Assembly (NCBI GenBank): GCA_020055645.1
Contig: CM034548.1
Span: 12,400,001-12,464,000, forward strand
Reading direction: 5' to 3'
Length of the DNA: 64,000 nucleotides
DNA from: Tomocerus qinae
Taxonomy: Eukaryota > Arthropoda > Collembola > Entomobryomorpha > Tomoceridae
The stretch's first letter is position 1, and each line of letters opens with the position of its first letter. Under the pieces are notes generated by a model. The model was given only the letters and a program-made list of their open reading frames with translations. It had not been told where the DNA came from and searched no databases. The translations under genes and the position numbers were made by a program. Below, one piece after another: positions 22,389 to 35,502 of this stretch.

Positions 22389-24676
22389 AGGATGTTAGAT
22401 TTGAGATCTGTGTCAGAACCTCATTTGACACTTATTTAACTACAGTATGGCCACCGAATCACTCCACTTCTTTTCCACTATCTCCATGCCGCTTTCCCTC
22501 ACGTGCATTTCAAACACTAAAAATGAGACCGCATACCTTCACTTTTCCATTTACTATCGGATTTATAGGATTTCTGATTCAACTGATTAAACTTACTAGG
22601 CTTCTCTAAAATATTGACAGCTACACGGCGGCCATTGTGTATTTTACATACTAATCTCAAATTTGTGCTACACTGGACACAACGGAGACATTCCATTTAC
22701 TACTATCTTCCTCACTAATGATTACATTGTAATGAAACATATAATTACTGAATAAATAACTAAATGTGCCAAATTATTTACATTCCATTTACATTTTTTG
22801 AATATCGCATAATTCTACACAACTCCCCACATGATGAGTTTTGCGTTCTGGAGATTCCGAATTGAAATAAATTGACTACACTTTACATACAACGATATTT
22901 ATTAGGAAGAGTAATTAATTTCCATTTAAAATATTCTAAATTCTGAAATTTTATGCGTGACAATGATTTGCAGTGATTTAGTTAATTCTTTGTTCGAGTC
23001 TACCAACAACGAAATGAAATTAGTAGCGTTTGAGTCATCATAATAACCAAATTTGTACATTTTGGCAAGTACGTAGGAAAATGTTTATTATCATGAAAGA
23101 TATACTTACTTATCAGAGATGGAAATATGCATACTTATTATTCCTGTTGGTGTAACCCTCAGAATGGAATATCTAGGAATATTTTCTAGTCGATGACGCA
23201 TTTGACGCAATTATCACTTTCTAGTTCTGAAGTTCTTGCATACGATGTAGAATTTTCATAAAATGTCAAAGTGGCACTACATTAGTAGAGCTCTTATAGT
23301 TCATTAAAATGGCTTATATAGAAGGACGATGGTTGTGTTTCTAAACTGAGATGTATTTTTCATTGCTACTTGGGGTGGCTTGAAGACTATTATTATATCA
23401 GCTTTGAAGGATTGTGTATGTTACTTGAAATGCTATTTATGCGCAGTAAACCATCTTTTGAATTGTAATTTTGAAGTTGTACGATTCTACTCTGTGAAAG
23501 ATTTACTTTAGATTTCTTTGAAGCACACAGTCCAAGATGTAATCTTCTGGTAGGCTCATCACAGCTGGTGATTTGAGATTTAGATGGATTTTTCTTCGTT
23601 ATCTTGACGTTTGGAATTGATTCATACTCAGACTATTTCTTTGTATGCTTTGACTAGGGAGTAAGTGAAGTAAAAGCTTCGGATTTTTCAGGATTTGGAA
23701 TCGGCAGAAAGAGGAATGAATAACTTGAGAATTGCAACTTTGTTTTTGAAGTGGTAAAGTGTCCAAGTTGCATTTCTCTTTTCATCTGACTAAATGACCT
23801 ACATTATGTAGGTCATATTATACAATTTTAACTCCAGGGGTACATTTTATAAAATAAATTTTCTATTTCTCTTATTTCTTAAATATATAGAAAAGGCTTC
23901 CAATTTGTATTTAACAGTAACTACCACTATATTATAGTCATTTCCCATTTTCGAGTGATTTGAAATTTGATTTTAAGTTGCAATCCAACCCATAGATGAT
24001 TACAAAACAAGGTCGACTACTGCTTTGGCAATACCTTATTGATGCATGGAAATTAAAGTACAAATGTTTAAGAAAGAAGCTGTTTTGATAGATTGACAAC
24101 TCTATTAAACTGTTACAAATTGAAAATTTCGCAATATTTAATTATGTTATAAGTAGGAGGTATTGTAAATAAGATATTCAGGGCGGAAGCCACAAAAACA
24201 GAACTAGACTATGTTACATTTACATAATGCTAACTTCCTTGGTTGAAACAGAGGGTAAGCAATGATGGATAAGATCTCTGGAGTCTCTGTTACTTTTGCT
24301 TTGTTTCAGAATCTACAATTCAATGGAAGATGGAAAGCGTAGATAAAAGCGAGAAAGGTAGCGGATTTCGTTAAAGGACATGGTGCGTTAAGTGCTGACC
24401 GTTGCACGTAGTATTGGAAATTGACGGGATAATAAGATTAACGTGCACTTGCAATCTCGACCTCCATTTACAATTAAATAAGTAAACTTCTCTTAATGCA
24501 AGGATACTGAGTGTATGCAGCAGCAGCAGCAGAAGAGAAGCCAGTAAGCACAAATCGAATATATTAATGACATTTTTAGACCCAACTAATAAAAATGCAT
24601 CTGCATACAAGGTCGTGCACGTGTATTCTATTGAGGCTAAGTATTGCGAGATAAGATCTCAGTTACTTTTACATTA
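22389..24676. other. HPD 3' UTR and downstream intergenic DNA
   Basis: The 3' UTR probably ends shortly after AATAAA at 22751-22756. The rest is AT-rich with no recognisable gene. A short CAG run lies near 24517-24533, and minus-strand open frames here have no support. Confidence 0.5.
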
Positions 24677-24857
24677 GGCGAACTCAAATTCTTTTGTTAT
24701 TTGTTAAGCTTTAATCATTTAACAGTTTAACACCGTTTAAATTTGAAGACCCCTCTGCTGGAGTAAATAAACCTTTTAGTTTTAGTGTTATATAGCACCG
24801 CGAAATTTAATATTTAGTCAAATTGTAATTTCAACTTTTTCTATCGCAAAACTCAAA

Positions 24858-25050
24858 ATGGTACGAAGATCAGAGCGTAAGAAACTGATTGAAAAAGTAT
24901 TTTACGACGGAATTTTTAATATACTATGGGCAAATACCAGAACTAGATACTAGACCTATTGATCCACTAGATGAAGTGGACGGTGACGACGAAGCAGAAC
25001 AATATTATGGACAAGATTGTAATCTTGGGGAAGAGCAGAGATTTATTTAA
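24858..25050 (+). pseudogene. Remnant of a Harbinger-type nuclease (N- and C-terminal pieces)
   Basis: The reading starts at ATG with MVRRSERKKLIEKVFYDG, breaks at stops after about 25 codons, and resumes with an acidic tail containing PIDPLDEVDGDDEAEQ. That tail resembles the C-terminal tail after the catalytic domain in HARBI1-like nucleases. The catalytic DDE core is missing, so the gene cannot be functional. The assignment rests on the terminal repeats and the partner gene; the protein evidence alone is weak. Confidence 0.4.
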
Positions 25051-25099
25051 TTTGATAAATGGACGATGACTGATGACCACATATGAGTGAACAATTAAA

Positions 25100-25455
25100 A
25101 ATAATTATTTAATTTACATCTGCATGCGAAGTTTTTCGAGTTCAAACTCTTGAGCTAATTTAAAATTTCATTTCGCCAGCTCAGCATCATTTTGAAGTTT
25201 TAATTTTTCCAATTCATGCTTCCTATCTTCGGCTACTTTTCGCTGTTCTAATTCTTCTTTCCATTTCAGTCTTTCAAAATCGAGATGCTGATTTTTGGAT
25301 TGAGTGTCCAATTTCACTGAATTTCATTTTTGGTTCCACGTCTTTTGATGGCTGAATTATTTTGGTTTGTTCAGGCTTTCAAGTTCAGGCTTTCAAGTTT
25401 CTCATATGTTGTTGTAAGTCTTTGATGTAAAAATTACGTCCATCAAAATTCATTT
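25100..25455 (-). pseudogene. Remnant of a Myb/SANT-like transposon accessory protein
   Basis: On the minus strand an ATG near 25455 opens MNFDGRNFYIKDLQ. Stops follow around a 15 bp tandem duplication (CTTGAAAGCCTGAA twice). The frame then resumes with a charged helix rich in E, K, L and Q (ERLKWKEELEQRKVAEDRKH) before another stop. Charged C-terminal helices of this kind occur in the Myb/SANT-like second protein of Harbinger elements. The N-terminal DNA-binding region is largely gone. Confidence 0.4.
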
Positions 25456-27661
25456 TGGTTTTTGAATTGCCCAAAAAATTATTTGCATTAAAAAACAACA
25501 AAGTAATATACGAGTAGTGAACTAACAATTTGACAGACTTTTGTTTCTTGGTGCTTCTGTCATAGGATATAACGAATTTGTTATAGAAAAAACATGCCCT
25601 CCTAGGTGGTTAAAATGTTATGATAATGCGTTAAAATATAACTGTGTAAAAGAGTAGGAGAAGTGACGTCACGCCATAACACTTCGTTATCTTAACATAA
25701 ATAACGATCTTAACGCTATAACATGGCTATAACAAACGGAATTTGAATTCACCTATTATATCTTTTGCAAACATTGTGCAGCTTAACACTCTCCTTTTCA
25801 TATTGAAATAGAAAATACTTTACCCATTCAAAATATTATCAGTCGCGAAAATTATCATACATTTTTATTCTAAAACATGCGCTGGTGTACTTTTTAATAA
25901 ACTGGATAATTAGATCAATTATTTTTTTAATGGTCCTCTATTGGAAATCTAATATTGAGACTGTATAGTGTATGACAATAAAGCAATTACAAATTTTAAT
26001 AAATTAAATCTTTCTTTCAGAAGCTGTTTACCGATTTCCCCAGCATCGGTTACTAATTTAACTTAGGTACAAAACTCTGACGTTGTCCTTCCAGTATGAA
26101 TTATTTCTATAGAGTAGTATATTGAATGGATTTGATCAGCTAAGAGATTTTTGCTGTCTCCGGTGTTTGTTGCTATTGATTACAGTATTCTAAGAAAATT
26201 AATTCACTAAAACATTTCTTAACTAATCATAAGTAATTGAAAACATGCCCTAAAACTACTAAATACTTTATCCTGTATTCGCATAATATTAAGACATGGT
26301 ATTAAAAGGATTTTCAGTGTCTGCTAAAGACTTTCAGTGTGTGGCTGTCTATATTTACATGAAGTAATGCGCAAAACAGAACATGGAAAGTTGTAGACCA
26401 TGCAAGATCTCTTGTTTCGTAATTCCAACAGACCTTTTGGCATTTCGAAGATCAAAACTCAGGAGGAACAAAACAGGTTCATTACTTAGTCGTAACAAAA
26501 GAATTTCTACCAGTCAAAATGAACAAATACTATGAATAGAATAAGAAACGAGGTTACTTTTCTCCATATTCTTTCCACATTTTCACTCTGAGACAAAATG
26601 TACAGAATCTTACCATCAAAGAAAGGGAAACCCAAGATCGAAGAAACTCAATCCTTTTTGTTCTATCTCGGCATTAAATGATGTTTTTGCGCATCATGCT
26701 TTTTGTGCATTGATAATGCCATGTCCCATATCAAATTGCTATATTTTACGTAGAATAACAAGATGCTATCATCCACACAAAGAAACCCCAATTCAAAAGC
26801 CTTTTTAAACAAAATATCAGGTACGTCATAAGTAGGATGAGGTGGTCCTAGGCATAATAATTTGAGACAATGCAGATAATTACCATATAGAATACACCCA
26901 TTATTATTCCGGAGGTGGTTTTTATTAATTTTCTGACGAAGCATCAAAAAAAATTGTGGTTTGAGTATCACATCAGCAGAACTTTGATATCATACAATAA
27001 TAGTCGCTTTTAATATATTCATAATCAAATGACTATTTATTTTAGTTCTTAAATTTCGATGGATTTCACAGACAAGTTTAAAAACGAGGAAAGCAATTAA
27101 TAACAGGTTTACCTCGCAGGGATAAGGAAATTAAATAAATTTAACAAAACGTGGTAAATACTGTTATCAGGTCATTAAACACGAGTCCTTGGAGGAAAAT
27201 TAGATTCTCCGTTGGGAAATTATCCTTTGATGAGGTTTTCCCTGTCTTCTAAATCTAAACTTTTCATTCCATACATGAAAACACAGTCCAAATTAGATTT
27301 AGAATTTTCTCATGCAAATACAATACCTTTCGTTGTTATTTTACTTTGTCGGCCCTATTCCTTGCCGGTCAGCCAGCAATATAATACCTCAGCTTTGAAT
27401 TACCAAGTATTCATGCACTCCAAAAATTGAACACTTTACATGATTGATGGTCTGGTAATAAAAAAGATTGATGCATTTCTCTCATTTTGCGAAGTGAAGA
27501 AAAGTGCATGTTCAATGTTTCTTACCAAAGTATAAGAAAACAGAATAAAGAATCGGACAGCAAAAATAATGGTCGCTCCATATTATTCACTCCGTGGAAA
27601 TTGACAACCGAAAATGCATACAAACACTGCAAGAATCTGCTACGGTTTGTGTTGAAATGTT

Positions 27662-27679
27662 GTTTGTTTTAAAACAAAC
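27662..27679. repeat. Perfect 18 bp palindrome
   Basis: GTTTGTTTTAAAACAAAC is exactly self-complementary. A related sequence lies 490 bp downstream at 28154-28180, and the two could be degenerate ends of a small element or a repeated binding site. Confidence 0.6.
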
Positions 27680-28153
27680 TGGTTTTTATTGCAGCTCAAA
27701 TTTTCAATACCTGTATATTCCGATACAATTGACCAGGGTCATCAATTTATTCAACAATGTTTATCCAAAAATTAATAGTTAATCCCCGGAGTCAACTACT
27801 ATTCAGAGCCCCATTTTCAAAAGGTCCAAAAAGGTTAATGAACTTTGAAAAGCTCAACTATTTGAAGGGTTATATTGAATATGGTTACCAAGTACCTTCA
27901 TGCAGACTATCTCAAAACATTTATGAAACCAAAATTTTATTGTTTGATAGGTATTTTTTGAAAGCCAGGTTTTGACAATTTAATCGTTTTAAACAAAGAT
28001 TTCTGACTAGAACAATGTTCAATTGATATAAAATATTTGTATAAGACTCTGTTCAATTAGAAATTGTCAGATACTTAGAATTTGATTTAATTAAATCACA
28101 ATTAACAACTCATAACTATCGATTTATGTATTTGAAAGTTTATAATGTTAAAT

Positions 28154-28180
28154 ACAAACCGGTTTGTTTTAAGACAAACC
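28154..28180. repeat. Two overlapping palindromes related to 27662-27679
   Basis: ACAAACCGGTTTGT is a perfect 14 bp palindrome. It overlaps GGTTTGT, a 6-nt spacer and ACAAACC, forming a second inverted repeat. The shared word is GTTTGTTTTAA. The function is unknown. Confidence 0.55.
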
Positions 28181-31100
28181 AAGTTTAAACACCGCAACAA
28201 ATATATAGGGACCGTAACCCAAACCCTATAACTGTAATATCATTAATTATTATGTATATCTTAAATTGTATAGCTTAAAAGAGAATGGCCGTGCATTTCA
28301 CCTGATTATAGATACAATCGCTGTTTTGGTATTCCACTTGTGCATTGAATCAACTTCTAAGAATTGGGTTCCAAGTAATTCTAAACGATGTCGATATTAC
28401 ATCATTGCATGTTGTGTGCTGGAACTGAAAGAGATGTAATCGGACTACCTACTTATTTTAGAAGTTGTGTTACACATAAAGTCCCAGTTCCGTGAGGTGC
28501 TTGACCTAGCCCTACACAACGACTAACGCAAACAAAGCTCTCTCGGCTCTGCATGATACGACTCTTTCAATTAGTTTAAGGTACCATTAATTACCTTAAT
28601 AAATCAAGTTTTAATGATTTACTACGATATTGTAGGGATATGAGACTATGGGGTTACAAAGAAATATATTTTCTTGGGCAAGTAGCTAATACCATTCCTA
28701 AAGAAGCAGTTTTCAGCAGCAGATTTATGGAAATATGCTTTAAATCAATGTACTGTACACAGAATACATAATTTTACAGAATTATATTTTGGTAGGCAAC
28801 ATTCAGTATAAAAATTTTACTGATATACTGCGCTATAAATTGTAGCCAAATTATTCCAAGATCTAAATTAAAATCATGAACTAGGCCAACTAGGGGAGGA
28901 AATAGAACTAGAGTTACTTTACTTAGATTTGAGATTCAAGGTACCTCCATATTATGATATGCAATTAAAGTTAGCATGTGGCTTGAAAAACTTATCCATT
29001 ATTGTAGTATTTACGAACAGCTCATTTTTCAATAATATTTCTTCAAGATAATTTATATTTATATTGTAGTTGTAGTGGGAAACCGAATGTAATAGTAGGC
29101 TCGCTTATTCTTTGCGAGAGTGAAAACGGGAAGCTATCTGAAACGGTCATGTTTTTAAGAGGGGGCGGAGCTTAGCTTTAAATAATCCTTCCTATACCAC
29201 CTATTTTAAAATCGCATATTTAAATAGACTCAAATGGGATTTCAAAACCATCATTGTCCATGAATGGACCAGTTTGGGCATTAGCGTAGAAAAGTGATCC
29301 CACTTTTGAATTTCGTAATTTAATTTTTTCTTAAATATCAACCAATTTTCATAAGAGAGAGATGCATTGTTGACAAATACAAATCTACGAGGTTATAAGG
29401 CATATCTGCTTTGAGCAAGGATAGAACAAAGTAATAAATTCCATGGATGGATCACAATGGGCATTCTAGGGTTAAAATGTAGAAACATTATAATAATAAT
29501 GTATACACAATAATAATTTTGAATTGGTTAGCATTGTGTATTGTGTTTTATTGAGTTGCTGACTGCCAGCTATGATTTTCAGGTGTCTCACATACTCACA
29601 TCTCAAAAATACCATGAGACTTGAGGTAGATAGTGTACGTGATTCATCTCCTTTTCCTGGATCTATTCTTTTCTATCCAATCTACTTTTATTCCATGCAA
29701 GGAAAATCTAGCCTATAATATAAAGGCAAAATTCTTTTTCATGAATTTACTTCATTTTCGAGATCTAGAGTTAGAGGCCAACTATATTTTATCAGCCCCA
29801 CATTTAAAACGATCTATTTAAATGCAAATGAGGATTTGAACAACTATCCCATTTTTATGAAAGATCTGTGGCAGTGATCTCTTCAACTTCTGCTCTACTT
29901 ATGACATGACAAATGCATGAAGGTGGTGAAGTTTTAATTTGCACTTTCACGAAGTATGCTTAGTTAGAAGAAGCCCTGAGAGTGGATGATAGATTTTTAC
30001 ATGATTAAAGGGATATTTGCAGATTTGTAACTTTCTCCTGGTCCTGGTACATAATTAAAAAATTCCCAGTGGATTGGTATGTAAATAGAGGTCTTGTGTC
30101 ATTTGTCGGTTTATTTGATTCTTGTGCTTGTAATCTTATTTGTAGGAGCTTAGTAGATGCTGTGTGGATGTCCTGTTGTATCTGCCCGTATGTCTCAAAG
30201 AAAATGCAAAGGAAGTTTAGAGAAAGTGGGGAGAATGAGCAAATACATGAAAAACATTGTAAACAGAAAGCAAATAAATGATTTCGGTCTGATGTTGACC
30301 TCCTTCTTGGCTAGAAAAAGGCGGGAAGGCATAGGACGGAGATGAAGGAAGTGCTTAGGCATTGGCAAGACTTCCAGTAGGTAGGTTGCTCGGTCCTTGA
30401 ACCTGCCACATGGCGAAATTATCGATCTATTTTGGCAAACGCAAGTTGTGCATGTAAACACCTTTAGCAATCATTCCCTCCATGATTTGTAGCCCCACAC
30501 ATACACATTATACATACACACTTATTGAGACTGAGACTCTGCTATGGATTTGCATATTACGTGTCATTAGACCATTTTAGTTTCAGTTGCTTTCCGAACT
30601 TATGGCCATGCCAGAGAGAGATGTCTTATCGGGGACTGGGGCCGATGGCCGAATGTGGTTCAACTTGCAGATTGCCATTCAAATAGCCAGTGCTGAACAT
30701 TTTCTCTGGCCTTTATTGCCATCGATAAGCACTCCGTAACTTCTCCCAAAACTATGTCTGCTATCATTTTCTGGATTCCACTCAAAATAATCATTATTTC
30801 ATAAAGCGCAAATGTAAGTGTTTACAAGTCTACAGATAGTCTAGATTTGCCCAAGCTAGTAGTGGATGTGTATTCAAGACCAGTTTCCTTTCACCTTATA
30901 AATCTAAAATCCACTTACTACGTTTCCTCAATGTTAAATGCGCAATAACGTATTAAGTATTACTATGCATTACGTACTCCCTTCATCCATGACATATCTC
31001 TTCCCCATAATTCAGTAGATACTTCTTTGTCAGATTATTTCTTATCTACAGTTTACCTATTCGTTAGTCTTACATTTAATGTAGGTCTCATGAAAATGTA

Positions 31101-34100
31101 TTGTACTATCATCGATTGTTTGAGTAACAAAAGTCGACTCATCCTTAGAATACTCTGATCTATACTCTGTGCACTGATTTCCACAAACCGTGAGCTACTT
31201 ACTGGAAAAAGCTCTCATTTTAACTAATGTAAACCTACATGCTATACCATATTTTACCCCTGAGGACGATGAACTTACGGATATTGACACATCAGTTTGC
31301 GTTTATATGAATCACAAAATCTGCAAACTTATATCAAACTGATTTACGAATAATGCTAAAACAAATGTTTCAGCCATCTGCACACAATTGCAAGATAGGA
31401 GTTTCGTACTCCATTAGCAAAAATATCCTCGTTCAAAATGGTACTTTGTATAGACGATCATCAAAGAAATTTTCAAAAGTGACAATACCACAAATAAAAT
31501 CACGAAACTTTGTTGTCCCGTTTACGAGTAGTTGACCAAAGTTAGTTGGTAGTTAGATACAAAGTAATTCTTATGATTAAGGATGCCTCGGTTGCCAGTT
31601 TTCAGTTATGCCACGTGATGTTAGCAGTAAATGATGAAACTAGGTCCACTATAGCAAATGTAATAATGGAGTAAACGATGTACATGTACCCTTGTTGATT
31701 CTTCTCATCCCATGAAATTGAATTGGAATATTCCCAAAATCAAAATTCCGCATCATGGGGGAGATGTATAAAGTAAAAATTGGTATAACTTAGGTCAAAA
31801 TTTGACGAGAGCAAGAGTTTTTGGTTATCTTTATCGTTAAATATTTTATAAGCTGAGCTTTATAATTTGAGCTGTAAATTTCCACTCTAGATGACAAACT
31901 TATATATCGAAAATTTAAAACAAGGTACCTATATGTCAAGAATCGAGAACGGAAAACCAATTCCGGCTATCGTTTGAAATGAGCCCAAAAATTGAAAACG
32001 CGTGCCAGCCAAGGCAGCATTAACTGTGACTTTGAGAAGCCATCTTTATGCAGCAATGATCTAAGTGTGTGATTTAGAAAATGAGGGCAGTTGGGAATGA
32101 CCATTTTGATTTCATTGATACAAGGGGGATTTGAAACGAACTGACGGAATCCACTGTTGGGGAAAGCCCTTTTTTAAAGAAATGAACATACATATTATTC
32201 TCTAACAGAACGCAACAAACTGGAGGCTATACAATATAAACATTAAGGTTTTCAGTGTATTCGAAGAACATACTTTTAGTCGATAATCAAAAGTCTGGAA
32301 AACCGAAAATTCATAAGTATGTAAGAAGTCACCTTTCAGAAAAGTGTTTTCTACGAACAATCTCCGAAAAACTTTCCCAGCTTGCGTAATAAGGAATTAG
32401 GGAACTCGAGTTACTGAAATAACTGAAAAAGTATTCATAATTGCTTTCTCAGGTCTTGAGGCTTGTACTTATTTTTCGGAGAAAGAAATGCAATTACAAC
32501 ATTATTTACTTGACAGAATAATATACCTCATGTACTGGTATAGGTATAGGTTATATCTAAAAAATAATTTCAACCGTCAATGCAATGGAATCTAAGATCC
32601 TTGAGGCAAAATTTGAGTGTGTTCGTGGAGTTTTACTAAAAATCGTTGAAAAACTTATTACCACTTTCATATCTTTCCTATTTCACCTTTCCCTAAGCTT
32701 AAATCCTACTATTTGTATTTGTAGTAAAAGAGTTATCACTGGTAATAAGTTTGCAGTTTGCCACCTTAAGTTAAGCCGCACTATTTTTGACGAAGGTACG
32801 TAAAATGTTTTTAAAGTTCAAGCAATTTAGTTTTGGAAAAAGCTTGATTGAAATCCAGTAATAAAACGCCAAAGTAAATAAGCATAAATAAACAGTAGAT
32901 AGCAGTAGCCAATGATTATGGTCAAGCACTCTACAAGCATTAATACCGCTTAAAACTCCAACGTATTATATTTTCTACCAGCTAATTAAACATCCATGAA
33001 ACATTATTTTGGTGGTTAGTGATCTAGTTCAATAGTTAAACACTCCAGCAGCATAATTTCATATCAGGAACAGAATTCACCAGTTAAATTTTAATATCCT
33101 ATATAGAAACAAATAAATGGAAGCGCTTCATGTTCATAATCCTTAATGCCATTCCGATTGGGAATGAAACATATTAATAAATGTCCACGGACTACAATTT
33201 GGAGTCCATTGAATACTGTAGAGAAAGTAGAGATAAAATGAAAGGTTTACTATTTATTTACCTTCATAGGCATTCGTTTCTCATGGCCTGTTTATATTAT
33301 ATCAATCACGTATAAAAATGTAAGTTAGTAGCATTAGGATGTACCTGGTTATGCTTGTCATGGAAAGGTAAATAATTTTGTCATATGTGAATAAGCAATA
33401 TATGATTATAAACCATTTAAAATCAAACGAAGAACCGAATCAGTCGAATTGTCCCAGCTTGAAATATTGAATTAAGTTAATTCAGAGTAACTGACGTTGA
33501 CAATGTTGACAACATTGTTATTTTCACTATTTTATGTGTAACTGATGGCTGTAAATTCAATCATTTATACATTTGTAAAATCAAGCAGCTACTTAGGATG
33601 CCATTTACCGTTTTGAATGTTCATGTCAGCGATTTCTGTCACACCAGCGTATGATAGGAATAATAATTGACAGACACATGTAATAAGAACAGCTTCCTAA
33701 TATAATTAACCAACGGAATTTCATCTCTAGTGTGCTGCAACATAGTATTCGCAAATGAAAATGCCTACGCCATGATATTATTACTGTCTATTACTTGTTT
33801 ACCTGTGAAACAATCCTAACAATTCTAGGTAAACTCAATTACTAAGCACGTTAATATGAAATAATGAAATTATAATATGTGATACATTATTACATTAGTT
33901 TCTCCACATTAATTCCACAATTCTCATTCTCAACAAGCATCGGAGGCACCATTACAAACAGGAAGTGGCTGAAAATCACGAATTCATTAGAGAAATTAAA
34001 CATAGCAATGGCTTCAAAAGTGTTTTCAAATGTTTCGCACACTAAAAATGTAAATACTACCTACAACTTTTTACAGAAAATTAGTAAAAGAATCATCAAA

Positions 34101-34710
34101 TGGTTGTGAATATGAGAAGACATAAAGCATTGACATATTTAGAGGAACACGGGATGACACAGGGCACATAAAAACAATAAAGAGAAGATTTATTTTTCAA
34201 ATCAGGCTAAAAAGTTTTGCAAATATGCATAAGCAACTGCAAATAACATTTATACCACTTCGGACCAAAATGGTAGGTTTAGGATAGTATTCCCAAACTA
34301 TGCTCCCTTTATCAAACTGCCTATTTATCTGCAAAAAAGGTTTGTCCGTTCTATCTATTTTTTCATAATCATGTAAAAAATGCAATATATAATACTTGTT
34401 TGTTGTTTTTGGCCGCGGAAAATTCTAGCCAAAAAGGTTAGCTTCTGGCCACAGAATTTAGTTTATTGAACTTTCCGATGCTTTAGATTTTCTTTATTTA
34501 TGGGAATGAGAAATATAAATATATATATAAATATTCTAGTTGTTATTGATACTTTGATACTTAATATTTACTAATTACCTTATATAACAATAATTACCTT
34601 CTAATCAGAGACTAACTACTATGAATATAAAGGAAATTTAACAATTTTATCATTATCATGAATTCATGAATACGAAATAGACGCTGTCTTTTGATTTTTG
34701 TTCACAACAG

Positions 34711-34788
34711 CCACGAAGGCCAGCCACCGCCGCTGATTTTCACAAAGACAAGTATAACATTTTGTATGGCGATGTTCCAGAATTAGAA
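34711..34788 (+). CDS. Candidate internal exon of an unidentified gene
   Basis: A CAACAG acceptor precedes 78 bases (26 codons, phase 0 to phase 0) that are much richer in G and C than their surroundings. They read as a plausible peptide beginning PRRPATAADFHKDKYNILYG and ending VPELE, followed by the weak donor GTAACA. The next exon-like block (35445) starts in the matching phase. I do not recognise the protein. It could also be the N-terminal part of a longer terminal exon, because the frame stays open to a stop near 34888. Confidence 0.35.
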
Positions 34789-35444
34789 GTAACAATAATC
34801 TTTTGTGATGCTGTGATCAATTTTTTGATGAATCCAGAAATGAATACAAGGAGTGTATTCAATAACTTAATCATAAGTTTAAAATGAGATATTCCCTTAA
34901 GGTTGACCCCAATCTATAAGCCCGAACAATAGTTATTGTGATCCATCCGTTAACTATTTAATTTGCCAGAGAGCTGTATTCGCCGAGCCTGTTCTATGAA
35001 TAGATAGATTAATTCTGTGTATATCTTTTGGTCGCATAGTCACATTGTCAGATAATTCAAGTACCAAAACTTCACAGTTGTTATTATTTTTATTGATACG
35101 CCAACACATAATACATGTCAGATATTCAGTTTTGTAATAGTTATCATAGTTCATTATTTTATATACTTTTATATATATAGATTATGTAAAGCGCTTTGTC
35201 ATATTTGATGGGTTATAGCAAAAAAATTTAGCCTTTTATATCTATTGCATTAACATTTACTACGTACGTTGAAAGTTATTATTAACCTTGATCGTGCTAA
35301 TTTGTGTAGTAATGCAATATGCAATTTATATAGCATAGCACATTAAGCACATGAATGCAGTGATAAAAAATTATATAATCAAGAGGTTTGGATTAATATA
35401 TTACATTATTGCACACTTTAACAATCATGAAAAATGCATCACAG
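34789..35444. other. Region between two exon-like blocks
   Basis: This is AT-rich DNA with no recognised feature. It would be an intron if the blocks at 34711 and 35445 belong together. Confidence 0.4.
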
Positions 35445-35502
35445 TACGGATATACCGATTACGCCGTGGCTGTAGCCGACCAAAAACATCTCGACGACGG
35501 AG
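35445..35502 (+). CDS. Candidate internal exon of an unidentified gene
   Basis: This 58 bp block lies between a CATCACAG acceptor and the donor GTACCT. It reads YGYTDYAVAVADQKHLDDG plus one base, with C or G frequent at third positions, which is unusual for this AT-rich neighbourhood. Its start phase (0) matches the end of the 34711 block. A preceding in-frame ATG (35429) could instead make it a first exon. The family is not recognised. Confidence 0.4.

Larger units (their letters stand above)
24677..25753. mobile_element. Decayed, internally deleted PIF/Harbinger-type DNA transposon
   Basis: Imperfect terminal inverted repeats of about 25 bp are visible. The left end reads GGCGAACTCAAATTC and the right end, on the minus strand, GGTGAATTCAAATTC; both continue with TTTGTTAT or a close variant. 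The left flank is TTA, a target-site type used by Harbinger elements; the right flank reads TATTA. Inside are two convergent coding relics: a plus-strand nuclease remnant (24858-25050) and a minus-strand coiled-coil/Myb-SANT-like partner (25100-25455). This two-gene layout is typical of PIF/Harbinger. The length of 1.08 kb, far below the usual 3 kb or more, shows that most of the nuclease is deleted. Confidence 0.55.
25754..34710. other. Gene-poor AT-rich intergenic or intronic DNA
   Basis: I found no supported gene in this 9 kb. Stop-free stretches such as 26663-26971 (-), 27212-27975 (+) and 30069-30470 (both strands) have no start context, splice signals or family motifs. Small palindromes occur at 27662-27679 and 28154-28180. 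The segment may lie inside a long intron if the exon-like blocks at 34711 and beyond belong to a gene starting upstream. Confidence 0.4.
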
